Below, piece by piece: positions 1 to 8,776 of a stretch of 64,000 nucleotides of DNA. The stretch is taken from assembly GCA_022819825.1 (NCBI GenBank), contig JAJEGM010000032.1:62001-126000 (forward strand). Reading direction: 5' to 3'. Within the stretch, counting starts at the first letter, position 1, and each line of letters starts with the position of its first letter. Position numbers and translations under genes: made by a program. Source of the stretch: Acidimicrobiia bacterium (lineage in GTDB: Bacteria > Actinomycetota > Acidimicrobiia > Acidimicrobiales > Bin134). The notes under the pieces were generated by a model that worked only from the letters and a program-made list of their open reading frames with translations, had not been told where the DNA came from and searched no databases.

Positions 1-864
1 CAAGGCAGGGGATGGCAGGTGCAGCCTCAGCGCTTCATGAGCGGCCCGCTTGATGTACTCCCGGTCGGTCACCCTGGCTCGATCCTCGGGGTGAGTCTCA
101 AACCACTCGTCGAGGTGGGCGATCAGGTGGGGCACCGAATGGGTGGTGGTTTGGGTGGCCGCCACCAAGAAAAGACAGGCCTCTCGGATGGACAGCCCCT
201 CATCCCAGTCGTCGTTCCAATGCAGATAGAGCATGGTGATCAGATCGACGGGCAGTTCGTCTCTTTCGATCTCACCTTGGTGGAACTGCTCAATGAGGGC
301 CCGTCGGCGGGCCACAGACGAGGCGAAGAAGTCGCGGTCGAAGTCGTCGCGAACCGCCAGGATGCGCCTGATCACCTCATCGTGGTCCTCGGTTGACCAC
401 TCGACGGTGGCTCCGGTGCCGAGCTGCTCGACGTACTCCCGGAATGCGGTGGTGCGCTCGGGGGTGTCCACCCCGTCGATCCCGGTGGTGGCCGCGGCGA
501 TGCGGGCCAGCATGGTGCGCAGCAGCACACAGAGGTCGGCCCGGACGATGCCGTCGTCGCCCCGGTTGTCTCGGCATTCCTCCAGTGTTTTGCCGATCAG
601 CGGAATCAACTCGGTGTGCTCGTAGTACTCGAGTGCGGCCTTAGCGAATAGCGGGGCCTCGAGCCGGCGACGCTCGAAGTGCTCGTCGCCGTCGATGGTC
701 AACAGGGAGCGCCCGAAGAACGGCTGGCTTTCCTGATGCGACCCCTGCCGGAAGCTCCGCGACCGGAGAATCTCATCGATTTCGGCATAGGTGATGAAGT
801 GCTGCAACCCCACAATGTGCGGGGGCGGCGGCATCTCTCGGATGGTGGGCTCTCGAGTCGGCAC
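1..864 (-). CDS. Cytochrome P450, C-terminal part beyond the left edge
   Basis: A heme-thiolate monooxygenase cut by the window edge: 288 residues are present and the heme-binding cysteine loop is missing. The frame is open from a GTG at 864, which is preceded by GGGAGGT six bases upstream. Visible P450 landmarks are the C-helix region LLTIDGDEHFERRR (about 54-67), the I-helix motif AATQTT (235-240) and the K-helix E-x-x-R (E277-R280, EALR). The I-helix has Gln where most P450s have the acidic residue of AGxD/ETT, which may alter proton delivery. The gene diverges from the DMT permease at 942. The substrate is unknown. Family assignment is firm; completeness past the edge cannot be judged. 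Confidence 0.85.
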   Translation of the reverse strand, partial: MPTREPTIREMPPPPHIVGLQHFITYAEIDEILRSRSFRQGSHQESQPFFGRSLLTIDGDEHFERRRLEAPLFAKAALEYYEHTELIPLIGKTLEECRDNRGDDGIVRADLCVLLRTMLARIAAATTGIDGVDTPERTTAFREYVEQLGTGATVEWSTEDHDEVIRRILAVRDDFDRDFFASSVARRRALIEQFHQGEIERDELPVDLITMLYLHWNDDWDEGLSIREACLFLVAATQTTTHSVPHLIAHLDEWFETHPEDRARVTDREYIKRAAHEALRLHLPSPAL

Positions 865-941
865 AATTGGACCTCCCGTGCGAAACAGAAGATAGCCGGT
901 GAGCAATCGGGCATCTCTCGGGCCACTAGCGTGCGGAGGGC

Positions 942-1769
942 ATGCCGGTGTTGCTGGGGGCTTTGGCGTCGGGGCTGATCGGCGTTTCCGACTACTTCGG
1001 GCGGTATTGCAGTCGGCGCGCCCAGGCCCTGACTGCGGTGGGCACCGCTTTTGTGGGCGGGCTGGGCATCACGATGGTGCTGTTGGTGATTGTGCCCAGC
1101 GCCATCACTACGGCCGACCTGCTGCTGGGGGCGGCCTCGGGAGCGCTCATCGCCATCGCCCTCTCGGCTATGTGGCACAGCTTGGCCGTGTCCTCGTCGG
1201 CCATCGCGTCACCCATCGTGGCCGCCTTCACCTCGTTGGGGCCGCTGATCTACGGACTAACCACCGGGGAACGCCCCACTCTGGCGGCCAACATCGGCAT
1301 TGCCGTGGCTGTGGCCGGGCTGCTGTTGGCGGTGATCGTGCCCCAGACCGTGACGAACGTCGGCACAGGCATCGCCTACGCCATCCTCGGCGGACTCGCC
1401 TTCACCGCAGCCATCGTGCTGTTGGATCGAACCAGCGTTGAAAGTGGCATGTGGCCCGCAGCCACCCAGCGGGCGGCTGCCCTGGTGTTCATGCTGATGG
1501 TCACCCGGGCTAGGCGCATTCCCCAGATCCTGCCCCGCTCCCTGCGGTTGGCTGGCCTGGCCGGAGGCATCGCCGGTGGCTTGGGCATGGCGTCGTTCAT
1601 CGCCGGAGTCCAGCGAGGTCCGGTGGGTGAGGTGTCGGTAGCCGGATCGCTCTACCCCGTGGTCACCATCGCCCTGGCCGTGATCCTCGACGACGACACC
1701 CTGCGCTGGTGGCAGGCCGTCGGCATCGCCGCCGTACTGGCCGGCACCACCCTGATCACCATCGGCTAG
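942..1769 (+). CDS. DMT-superfamily (EamA-like) membrane permease
   Basis: A 275-residue, very hydrophobic protein with roughly nine or ten predicted membrane segments and two homologous halves, as in EamA/DMT transporters, which move small metabolites across the inner membrane. The second half keeps the typical pattern of a Gly/Ala-rich helix, then GPVGEVSVAGSLYPVVTIALAVI and a final helix ending in TTLITIG. GGAGGG lies at 935-940. ATG 942 sits very close to it; the in-frame GTG at 948 has better spacing and could be the true start. It runs alone, divergent from the P450 and convergent with the phosphohexomutase. The substrate cannot be predicted. Confidence 0.8.
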   Translation: MPVLLGALASGLIGVSDYFGRYCSRRAQALTAVGTAFVGGLGITMVLLVIVPSAITTADLLLGAASGALIAIALSAMWHSLAVSSSAIASPIVAAFTSLGPLIYGLTTGERPTLAANIGIAVAVAGLLLAVIVPQTVTNVGTGIAYAILGGLAFTAAIVLLDRTSVESGMWPAATQRAAALVFMLMVTRARRIPQILPRSLRLAGLAGGIAGGLGMASFIAGVQRGPVGEVSVAGSLYPVVTIALAVILDDDTLRWWQAVGIAAVLAGTTLITIG

Positions 1770-1827
1770 GCCGACCGCGGGAGTTCTGTTGGCGGGCCAG
1801 TCGTGCGAGGTTGGAACGAAACCACTA

Positions 1828-1891
1828 AATTACGGCGCAGCCGGGGAGAGGAGGACGGGAGGGGGGCATTCCTCTCCCCGGCTGTGTAATT
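1828..1891. terminator. Bipartite hairpin between convergent genes, likely bidirectional terminator
   Basis: A perfect 14-bp inverted repeat (CAGCCGGGGAGAGG at 1838-1851 and its complement at 1871-1884, 19-nt loop) is flanked by a second matching pair, AATTAC 1828-1833 and GTAATT 1886-1891. It sits in the 159-bp gap between the stop codons of the DMT permease and the phosphohexomutase. The symmetry and place fit a terminator for both genes. No long T run follows either arm, so a rho-independent mechanism is uncertain. Confidence 0.6.
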
Positions 1892-1928
1892 CATTAAACC
1901 GGGATATGGGCTGGAAACGGCGCGTTAT

Positions 1929-3272
1929 TCAGGCGATAAGGGCCTGGACTTCGGCCACCCGCTGTTGCACCTCGTCGGGGGTGGGGGCCTCAAGATTCAA
2001 CCTCAGCAGCGGCTCGGTGTTGGAGGGGCGCAGGTTGAACCACCAATCGCCCAGGTCCACGGTGAGCCCATCGAGCCGGTCTTGGCTGGCATTCGGATAG
2101 GTGGCCGCCACCCGCTCGATCGCGCTGGCAGCGTCTTCCACCGCGGCATTTAACTCTCCCGATGCGGCATAGCGGTCGAAGTCCGACACCAGATCAGACA
2201 GGCCCGCCGGGTGGTGGCTGAGTGCTTCCAGCACCATCAGGGCGGCAATCAGCCCGCTGTCGGCCCGATAGTTGTCTCGGAAGTAGTAGTGGCCCGAGTG
2301 CTCCCCTCCGAATATTGCACCGGTTTCGGCCATGGCCTGTTTGATGATGGAGTGGCCCACTTTGGTTCGCACCGCCGTGCCACCCGCCTCGGCGATCGCT
2401 TCGGGAACGGTCCGGGAGCAGATCAGGTTGTGGATGATGGTGGCGCCGGGTTCCCGCTCCAAGACGGTACGGGCGATGATGGCGGTGGTGAGCGATCCCG
2501 ACACCGGCCGGGCGTTCTCGTCCACCAAGAACATGCGGTCGGCATCGCCGTCGAAGGCCATCCCCACGTCGGCTCCTAGTTTCAGCACCTGGTTTTGGAG
2601 GTCTCGTAGGTTCTCGGGCTGGAGAGGATCGGCCGGGTGGTTGGGGAAGGTGCCGTCCAACTCGGGATACAGGTGGTCGAGTGTGAAGGGCAGTCCTTCG
2701 AACACCGCGGGCACTACCAGGCCACCCATGCCGTTGGCGGTGTCGGCCACCACCAGCAGCGGGGCCAGCGCATTCATGTCGACGAACGAGCGGACATGGG
2801 CGACGTAGTCGCCCAGCAATTCGCGGCTCGTGTGGTTGCCCTTGATAGCTGCCGGATCAGGGCCGGCGATGGCTATGGCCTTGATGGCCTCCAAGCCAGT
2901 GTCGGCGCCGATGGGCGCGGCGCCCGCGCCGCACATCTTGATGCCGTTGTAGCCCACGGGGTTGTGGGAGGCGGTGAACACTGCTCCGGGCAGATCGAGG
3001 CTGCCCGAGGCGTAGTAGAGCATGTCGGTGGCGCACAGTCCCACGTCCACCACGTCGATGCCGTGGTCCATCGCGCCTTCGCCGAACGCGGCAGAGAATT
3101 CTTCGCCCTCGGGGCGCATGTCCCGCCCGACCAGCACCGCGGTAGCCCCCGATGAGGCCACGAACCGGGCGAAGGCGCCTCCGATGGCCCGAGCCCCGTC
3201 GGCATCGATCTGATCGCCCACGGTGCCCCGAACGTCGTAGGCCTTGAAGATGGCGTCGTAGTCGGTGGCCAT
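1929..3272 (-). CDS. manB: Phosphomannomutase/phosphoglucomutase (alpha-D-phosphohexomutase)
   Basis: Cytosolic enzyme moving phosphate between C1 and C6 of mannose or glucose phosphate, feeding nucleotide-sugar synthesis. The 447 residues match the family length and all four signature sites are present: phosphoserine loop TASHNP (S102), metal loop DGDADR (241-246), sugar-specificity loop GGEHSG (322-327) and the C-terminal phosphate loop RPSNTEP (about 415). GEHSG is usual for dual-specificity PMM/PGM. The ATG start has no strong ribosome site. It is the last gene of a leftward run that includes a glycosyltransferase-like fusion, which fits a role in supplying activated sugar. The symbol is by family; specificity is inferred. 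Confidence 0.93.
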   Translation of the reverse strand: MATDYDAIFKAYDVRGTVGDQIDADGARAIGGAFARFVASSGATAVLVGRDMRPEGEEFSAAFGEGAMDHGIDVVDVGLCATDMLYYASGSLDLPGAVFTASHNPVGYNGIKMCGAGAAPIGADTGLEAIKAIAIAGPDPAAIKGNHTSRELLGDYVAHVRSFVDMNALAPLLVVADTANGMGGLVVPAVFEGLPFTLDHLYPELDGTFPNHPADPLQPENLRDLQNQVLKLGADVGMAFDGDADRMFLVDENARPVSGSLTTAIIARTVLEREPGATIIHNLICSRTVPEAIAEAGGTAVRTKVGHSIIKQAMAETGAIFGGEHSGHYYFRDNYRADSGLIAALMVLEALSHHPAGLSDLVSDFDRYAASGELNAAVEDAASAIERVAATYPNASQDRLDGLTVDLGDWWFNLRPSNTEPLLRLNLEAPTPDEVQQRVAEVQALIA

Positions 3273-3316
3273 GCCGGGCCGGCTAGCGGTCGGGGCGGTT
3301 CTGCGGCATCGGGCGG

Positions 3317-4144
3317 CTACTGCTTCTTCAGGTTCTGCTTCATCTCGTCGAGCTGCATCAAGATGGGATAGCCGCTGACGCTGATGGCGTTGCCGTGGCC
3401 GGTGTGGTGGACGTCGAACACCGATTGAAGGGCGGTGTAGTAGCCCTGCACATCGAGAGTCTGGTTCACCGCCCGCTTGGCCTGGGCCAAACCGAAGGCG
3501 TTGTTCTTGGCGATCTGGGCGGCCAGCTCGTGGGTGCGCTCCCAGAGTTGGTCGCGGGCAACCACCTCCCGGGCCACCCCGATCTGCACGGCCTCTTCTG
3601 CCCCCAGCGTGCGCTGGGTGAACAGCAGGTCTTTGGCCCGGCGGGCCCCCAACTCCCAGGTGTGGCCGTGGTACTCCACCCCGCCGATGGCCATCAGCAC
3701 CACCGGGTCGGAGAACTCCACGTCGTCGGCCACCACCAGCAGATCCAGCGGCCAGATCAGATTCAGAGCTCCGGCGATGGCCTTGCCCTGTATGGCGCCG
3801 ATGGTGGGCTTGGGGATGTTGCGCCAGTGCCAGGAGTAGCCCAAGTACTTGCGGGCCTCCCAGCGGTAGATCTTGTTCAGCTGCCAGCTGCCGTCGGGCT
3901 CGGCCAGCGACACGGCGTCGGGGTCGGGGGCGCCGCCGCCCAGATCGTGGCCGGCGGAGAAGTGCCTGCCCTCGCCCCGCAGCACGATCACCTTCACATC
4001 GTCGTCGTACTCGGCAGCCAAGAAGTGGTGGTGCAGCTCATCGAGCATTCGCTCGTTCTGGGCATTGGCCTTCTCGGGTCGGGCCAGTGTGATGGTGGCC
4101 ACCGCGTCTGCGGTCTCGTAATCGACATATCTGTACTCGCTCAT
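3317..4144 (-). CDS. Enoyl-CoA hydratase/isomerase family protein
   Basis: A crotonase-fold protein of 275 residues acting on an acyl-CoA thioester. The first oxyanion-hole segment is RGEGRHFSAGHDLG and the second is IQGKAIAGALNLIWPLDLLVVADD, both typical of the fold. AAGGA lies six bases before the ATG. It follows the glycosyltransferase fusion by 52 bp and precedes the phosphohexomutase by 44 bp, all leftward. The neighbours give no clear pathway. It shares the SAGHD motif and an extended tail with the hydratase at 47275. Hydratase, isomerase or another crotonase activity cannot be told apart from sequence alone. Confidence 0.88.
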   Translation of the reverse strand: MSEYRYVDYETADAVATITLARPEKANAQNERMLDELHHHFLAAEYDDDVKVIVLRGEGRHFSAGHDLGGGAPDPDAVSLAEPDGSWQLNKIYRWEARKYLGYSWHWRNIPKPTIGAIQGKAIAGALNLIWPLDLLVVADDVEFSDPVVLMAIGGVEYHGHTWELGARRAKDLLFTQRTLGAEEAVQIGVAREVVARDQLWERTHELAAQIAKNNAFGLAQAKRAVNQTLDVQGYYTALQSVFDVHHTGHGNAISVSGYPILMQLDEMKQNLKKQ

Positions 4145-4196
4145 TAGATGTCCTTAATTGATGCCTGCAAATGTGGGTTCTACCACGGTCTTGGCG

Positions 4197-6854
4197 TCAG
4201 GTCTTGCTGAGGGCGGCCGCTTCAAGAACGGCCAGGGTTCGATCAGCGATGGGGGCCCAGTCGAAGGCTGGTTGAAGGTCGATCAGGGCTTGGGAGGAGC
4301 GGTCCAAGTCCTCAGGGGTGAGATTGTCGAGGCACCGAGCCAAGTCCTCAACGGTCTCTCCGTAGCGAATATCGGCGCCGTCGAAGGTCTCGTCGAAGAA
4401 GTCCCATTGGCTGGTGATGGCGGGCACGCCTGCTCCGATGCAGTCGAAGGCGGTGCCGGTAGTGAGCATCCCGGAGGGGGCGAAGGGGAGGATCACCGCG
4501 TCGAAGGCCTTCACGCGCCGCAGGTACTGACTGAAATCGAGATGGCCGAACTCGGCAATGATCCGGGGATCGTCGGGAACCGCCACCGACAGATCCACCC
4601 GGATCACCAACTGGATGTCGTCCCGGGCACATGCATGTACCGCGTCGACCACCAGTTGGAGGTCCTTCTCCACTCGGGGAGTGCCGATTACCGCAACTCG
4701 GAGTCCGCACGGTGCCCAGCCCTCGGCCAGCTCGACATCTTCCCGGGTGGTGTTGGCCACCGTTTCGTACTCGCGGCCCCAATGGCCGTGGGGGATGACG
4801 TGGTGCTCGGTGTTGGGACCGTATTGGTAGGTGGCCAATGCCACGTCGTAGCCGGCTTGGCTGTGATGGATGACCGCGTCGGCCGCTTCGGCCCATAGCT
4901 GGTAGCTGGCTGCGGCCTCGTCGGTCTTGAAGAAGTGGGGCAGCAGGTTGTGCTGGGTCCACACGATGGCGGTGCCGGCGGACTTGACCTGCGCCAGCAC
5001 CTCGGCGGTGCGCTGGGGGTCGACGCCGCTCCACCATTCGGGCCAGGCCATGTGCAACACGTCGATGTCCTGGAGCCTCCGTACCAGCTTGTCGTCGGGG
5101 ATGCCTGCGCCAAGCGCCACCACCCGGTCGGCCAGTGGGTCGTATAGCGAGCGGTCGTAGGGGTGCCCGTGGATGGTGCTGGCCACCCGCAGCCGGGGAG
5201 TGACCTTCCAGGTGAAATCCACCACTGCCGAGGGTGCGATCTCGGTCTGGTACACCCGGGGCAGCTCGCCCCAGAAGCTGCGCCACTCGGCGACTCCCTC
5301 GGTGTCGATGGCCTGAACCCGACCGGCGTCGAACTCCACGTCCAGCGGCCGTCCGGCGGGCTCGGCCACTGTGAGGGTCAGCGGGCCGGGGAGGTCAGGG
5401 TCGTCGAATTGGAGTTGCTCGGAAACAATCAGCGAGCGACCCTCCACCCGGTAGGTGGCGGTACGACGGCCCGCCACCGTCGGCTCATCGCTGCCCGCCG
5501 GCGCCCACCCGTTGTGGACGATGGTGACCGAGCCCGGTGCGTGCTCCACCGATGTGGGCAAGCCTGCGGGGACCAGGGGAGCATTGCTGGCGCCGGTGCG
5601 GTCGTCTCGGCCCAGTGGGGTGATCACCGGCAGCATCACCGGATGGCCAGAGGTGGGTTGCTCAAACAGGCCCGGGCTCCGCGGTGAGGGGGTGTAGTCG
5701 GCCGAGAATCCGAAGACCGTGGGCAGGGAGAACGAGAGCGGTTTGGCCCGGTACGACCACACCGTGGCCCGCTGGGAATCGTCGAATGAGATGAAGCGCT
5801 CCGCGGGGATATAAGCGTCGCCGGGGGGCGCGCTGGCCGCTCCAGGTCTGCGGCGCAGTTCAAGGGCGGAGAGCAGCAGCTTGCCGTAGATGTCCAGGGT
5901 CATCTGAAGCCGTCGGGCCGGGCCGCGGTAGAACATGGGGGCCCGGTTTTGGTGGGCGGCGATGACCCCCTTGGGGAACCACTCCACAAGATCGTCAAGA
6001 GTCGCATCGGCTCGGGCCAGCCAGCGGTGTTGGGGCACGTCGAGGTCGCGCCCAGCGGCAATGGCGGCCAGCTCGATGGTGATGGCCATGCCCAGGGCAC
6101 CGATAGACCGCCCCCACACGATGGCTCCGCCCGGCTGGGCCACCTCGTCGAGGTCGACCAGCACCTTCGACAGCCCGCTGGCCCACCCCGGGCCGAGCTG
6201 ATCGGCCAGCGGCTCGGCGAACAGATACATGTCGGGGGTGTAGATGTCGTAATGGACCCAGTTGCCCATGCCGTCGTTCAGCCAGCCGGTGAGGCTGGAG
6301 AACATCGAGCGCACCCGGTCGAGTAGAACGGGAAGCTCAGCGGGCGCCTCGCCGCCCCGAAGCTCGGCCAGGGCTCGCAGGCATCGGGAGGCCACCACTG
6401 CGAAGTTGGGCGGGATGGCGTCGGTGTCGGCCAGCCGGTCGATGATGCCCGGGGAGTGCACGGCGTCGAGCACGGTCTGGTGGAGCTCGGAGGGGATGGA
6501 ATCGAGACCCCCGATGCGCAGCACCGTCTCTCCCACCCGGTAGCTGGCGAACGCCTCCACTGTGGCGGGATCAAGCGAAGCGATCAGCGGCGGGATCCGG
6601 TCTCGCAGCTCGCACCCGCCCACCTCATCGACTCCGCATTCGATGAGCAGCCCCAGCACGTACAGCAGGTCGGCGGTGGCGTCGTCCAAAACCGCATGGC
6701 CGGCGTAGAGCCGGGGCAGTTCCAGTCCGGGAGCGGCGGACTGCTCGAAGTCCGCCATCTTGTCCCTTGTCACCTCTATCAGCCGGTCGGCGAGGGCACC
6801 AGCGGTGGTGGTACCGGCCAAGGGGTGTTCGGGAAAGCGAAAGTCCATGCTCAT
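4197..6854 (-). CDS. Toroid (DUF2264-like) domain fused to a GT-B glycosyltransferase
   Basis: An 885-residue two-part protein. Residues 1 to about 560 are rich in helices (to about 340) and then beta strands, with WVHYDIYTPDMYLFAEPL (199-216) and VWGRSIGALGMAI (247-259), features reminiscent of DUF2264-type alpha/alpha toroid plus beta-sandwich proteins related to polysaccharide lyases. Residues about 565-885 look like a GT-B glycosyltransferase C-terminal half: VWTQHNLLPH (631-640), an HSQAGY segment, VIGTPRVEKDLQLVVDAV (722-739), and the sugar-nucleotide region PFAPSGMLTTGTAFDCIGAGVPAI (790-813). The ATG at 6854 overlaps the upstream stop as ATGA; an ATG at 6848 is also possible. Proposed role: building or trimming a glycan or glycoconjugate. 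The N-terminal assignment is tentative; no signal peptide is seen. Confidence 0.65.
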   Translation of the reverse strand: MSMDFRFPEHPLAGTTTAGALADRLIEVTRDKMADFEQSAAPGLELPRLYAGHAVLDDATADLLYVLGLLIECGVDEVGGCELRDRIPPLIASLDPATVEAFASYRVGETVLRIGGLDSIPSELHQTVLDAVHSPGIIDRLADTDAIPPNFAVVASRCLRALAELRGGEAPAELPVLLDRVRSMFSSLTGWLNDGMGNWVHYDIYTPDMYLFAEPLADQLGPGWASGLSKVLVDLDEVAQPGGAIVWGRSIGALGMAITIELAAIAAGRDLDVPQHRWLARADATLDDLVEWFPKGVIAAHQNRAPMFYRGPARRLQMTLDIYGKLLLSALELRRRPGAASAPPGDAYIPAERFISFDDSQRATVWSYRAKPLSFSLPTVFGFSADYTPSPRSPGLFEQPTSGHPVMLPVITPLGRDDRTGASNAPLVPAGLPTSVEHAPGSVTIVHNGWAPAGSDEPTVAGRRTATYRVEGRSLIVSEQLQFDDPDLPGPLTLTVAEPAGRPLDVEFDAGRVQAIDTEGVAEWRSFWGELPRVYQTEIAPSAVVDFTWKVTPRLRVASTIHGHPYDRSLYDPLADRVVALGAGIPDDKLVRRLQDIDVLHMAWPEWWSGVDPQRTAEVLAQVKSAGTAIVWTQHNLLPHFFKTDEAAASYQLWAEAADAVIHHSQAGYDVALATYQYGPNTEHHVIPHGHWGREYETVANTTREDVELAEGWAPCGLRVAVIGTPRVEKDLQLVVDAVHACARDDIQLVIRVDLSVAVPDDPRIIAEFGHLDFSQYLRRVKAFDAVILPFAPSGMLTTGTAFDCIGAGVPAITSQWDFFDETFDGADIRYGETVEDLARCLDNLTPEDLDRSSQALIDLQPAFDWAPIADRTLAVLEAAALSKT

Positions 6855-7849
6855 GCCATGGTGGCCAATCGCTCTTTGGTCACTTCGTTGAGGGCGGGCT
6901 CCCCGGCTGACCATCGCCAGACCTCCTCGATCACGTAGTCGGTCATGCGGGCCAGCTCGGTGCCCTGGCTTCCGGCCAGATGGGGACTGATCCACACGTT
7001 GGGCATCTCCAGCAGCGGGCTGTCATCGGGCAGCGGCTCGGGATCGGTCACATCCAAGACGGCATACAGCCGCCCCGAAGCCAGGTGAGGCATGAGCGCC
7101 CCGTGGTTGATCAGAGGGCCGCGGGCGGTGTTGATCACGGTGGCCCCGTCGGGCAATGCGGCCAACTGGTCGGTGCCGATCATGTGCATCGTCTCGGGTA
7201 GAGCCGGTGCGTGGATGGACAGCACATCGGCACTAGCGCACAATTCGTCCAACTCCTGCTTCTCCACCCCCAGCGAAGCGGCTTCCTCAGGGGTGACGAA
7301 GGGGTCGTACAGCATCACCGTCAAGTGGGGGAAGGGGCGCAGCAGCTCGATCACCCGGCGACCGATCAGCGATGCCCCCACGATGCCAATGGTGCGTCCG
7401 TAGTTGCCCCACTGGCGGTCGCCCATCGCCGACATAACCGAGAAGTCAACCGGGCCCCGGCGCCACAGAACGCCCTTATTGGCGAACAAGATGGCGGCCA
7501 AGGTGAACTCGGCCACCGGCTCGGCGTTGGCGTTGGCCCCGCTGGTCACCCGGATGTCCCGGTCCCATACCGCGTCGGTGAGGGTCATCTTCACCGTTCC
7601 CGCGGCGTAGGCGAACAGCCCCAGCCGGGGTGCCCGATCCAGCATGGCGGCGTCCAACGGCGGGCATCCCCAATGGCCGACGATCACCTCGGCCTCGGCT
7701 AGCACGGTGTCGGCCTCGTCATCCCAAGCTGCGATGGGCTGGGTATTGAGCACCGTTCCCAGTTCCCGTAAGCGGTCTAGGTCGTCCTCGTCGAACAAAT
7801 CCACACCCGGCCAGTGGGCGATGGCGATGTTGGGTTGCTCTCTGCTCAT
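6851..7849 (-). CDS. D-isomer-specific 2-hydroxyacid dehydrogenase
   Basis: A 332-residue NAD(P)-dependent dehydrogenase interconverting 2-oxo and D-2-hydroxy acids. The Rossmann motif is IGIVGASLIGRRVIELL, and the catalytic trio is present as Arg in NTARG, Glu in DPEP and His in SPHLAGSQG. The chosen ATG at 7849 follows GGGAGA by nine bases; a longer reading upstream has no support. It is the first gene of the leftward operon and its stop overlaps the start of the toroid-glycosyltransferase fusion by four bases, so the two are probably translated together. It diverges from the SDR at 7912 across 62 bp. The true substrate is unknown. Confidence 0.9.
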   Translation of the reverse strand: MSREQPNIAIAHWPGVDLFDEDDLDRLRELGTVLNTQPIAAWDDEADTVLAEAEVIVGHWGCPPLDAAMLDRAPRLGLFAYAAGTVKMTLTDAVWDRDIRVTSGANANAEPVAEFTLAAILFANKGVLWRRGPVDFSVMSAMGDRQWGNYGRTIGIVGASLIGRRVIELLRPFPHLTVMLYDPFVTPEEAASLGVEKQELDELCASADVLSIHAPALPETMHMIGTDQLAALPDGATVINTARGPLINHGALMPHLASGRLYAVLDVTDPEPLPDDSPLLEMPNVWISPHLAGSQGTELARMTDYVIEEVWRWSAGEPALNEVTKERLATMA

Positions 7850-7911
7850 TGCCAGAAGTCTCCCAATATCGGCTAGACCATTCACAAGCAAGACCGAAAA
7901 GGGGAGAGGCT

Positions 7912-8763
7912 ATGGCAGATCTGGTCAGCTACGAGGGCAAGCGGGTGCTGGTGGTGGGCGGTGCCACCGGGATGGGGGCGGCGGCGGCTCAGAAGGCAGC
8001 GGCGTTGGGCGCTTACACCATCGTGATGGACATCGCCGACGTGACCTACGAGTGCGGGCAGTACATCAACGTCAACCTGGGCGATCAGGCCAGCGTGGAC
8101 GGGGCCGTCGAGGCCATCGAGGGTCCAGTGCACGCGGTGCTGGCCTGTGCGGGGGTGGCCGACGGCACCGGCAATCTGATGCTGATCAATTTCACGTCGC
8201 AACGCCACCTCATCGAGGCGCTGATCAAGAGCGGCAAGCTGGGCCGGGGTGGCTCGGTGAGCTTTATCTCCTCGGCGGCCGGGATGGGTTGGCTGGACAA
8301 CCTCGAGCAAGTGAAGGACTTTCTGGCCACCCCGGACTGGGACACCGCTGCGGCGTGGATCGACGAGAACGAGGGCACCGACAGCTATATGTTCTCCAAG
8401 CAGGCCATCAACGGCTACGTGGCCGCCCAGGCGTTCCCTTTCCTGCAAAAGGGCATCCGCATCAACTCCATCATGCCCGGACCCACCGACACCCCCTTGG
8501 CCCGGGCCAACGCCGACCTATGGCTCGGATTCGGGGCCAGCTACCGGGAGGCCGCCGATGTGCCCACCTTGGTTCCCGAGCAGATGGGCGACACGCTGCT
8601 GTTCTTGAGCAGCGACGCGGCCAGCGGCATCAACGGGATCAACCTGCTGGTGGACCAGGGCCACACCAACGCCTCGCTGGTGGACGCCTGGGACGACCCC
8701 TTCGTGAAGGTCATGGCCGGCATGATGGACTTTGACCCGGCCATGTTCGGGATGGACGAATGA
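7912..8763 (+). CDS. Short-chain dehydrogenase/reductase (3-alpha-HSD / coniferyl-alcohol dehydrogenase type)
   Basis: A 283-residue classical SDR. The coenzyme motif is GGATGMG (16-22), the catalytic residues are S121 in ISSAAG and Y159-x3-K163 (YMFSK), and PGPTDTP follows. The insert between the Ser and Tyr (AAGMGWLDN to GTDSYMF) is longer than in most SDRs and resembles the 3-alpha-hydroxysteroid/coniferyl-alcohol dehydrogenase subgroup. GGGGAGAGG precedes the ATG. It is followed after 13 bp by a thioesterase and both are probably cotranscribed. A steroid or aromatic alcohol is a plausible substrate but is inference. Confidence 0.88.
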   Translation: MADLVSYEGKRVLVVGGATGMGAAAAQKAAALGAYTIVMDIADVTYECGQYINVNLGDQASVDGAVEAIEGPVHAVLACAGVADGTGNLMLINFTSQRHLIEALIKSGKLGRGGSVSFISSAAGMGWLDNLEQVKDFLATPDWDTAAAWIDENEGTDSYMFSKQAINGYVAAQAFPFLQKGIRINSIMPGPTDTPLARANADLWLGFGASYREAADVPTLVPEQMGDTLLFLSSDAASGINGINLLVDQGHTNASLVDAWDDPFVKVMAGMMDFDPAMFGMDE

Positions 8764-8776
8764 GCCCGCTCTTCTA

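Noticed and set aside
19-625. Rightward open frames at the left edge
   Set aside because: They are antisense to a P450 on the other strand that shows C-helix, I-helix and ExxR motifs and a ribosome site.
6855-6995. 47-residue N-terminal extension of the toroid-glycosyltransferase protein
   Set aside because: It lies inside the coding end of the 2-hydroxyacid dehydrogenase in another frame, is Arg-rich and low-complexity, and the ATGA overlap at 6854 gives a better start.
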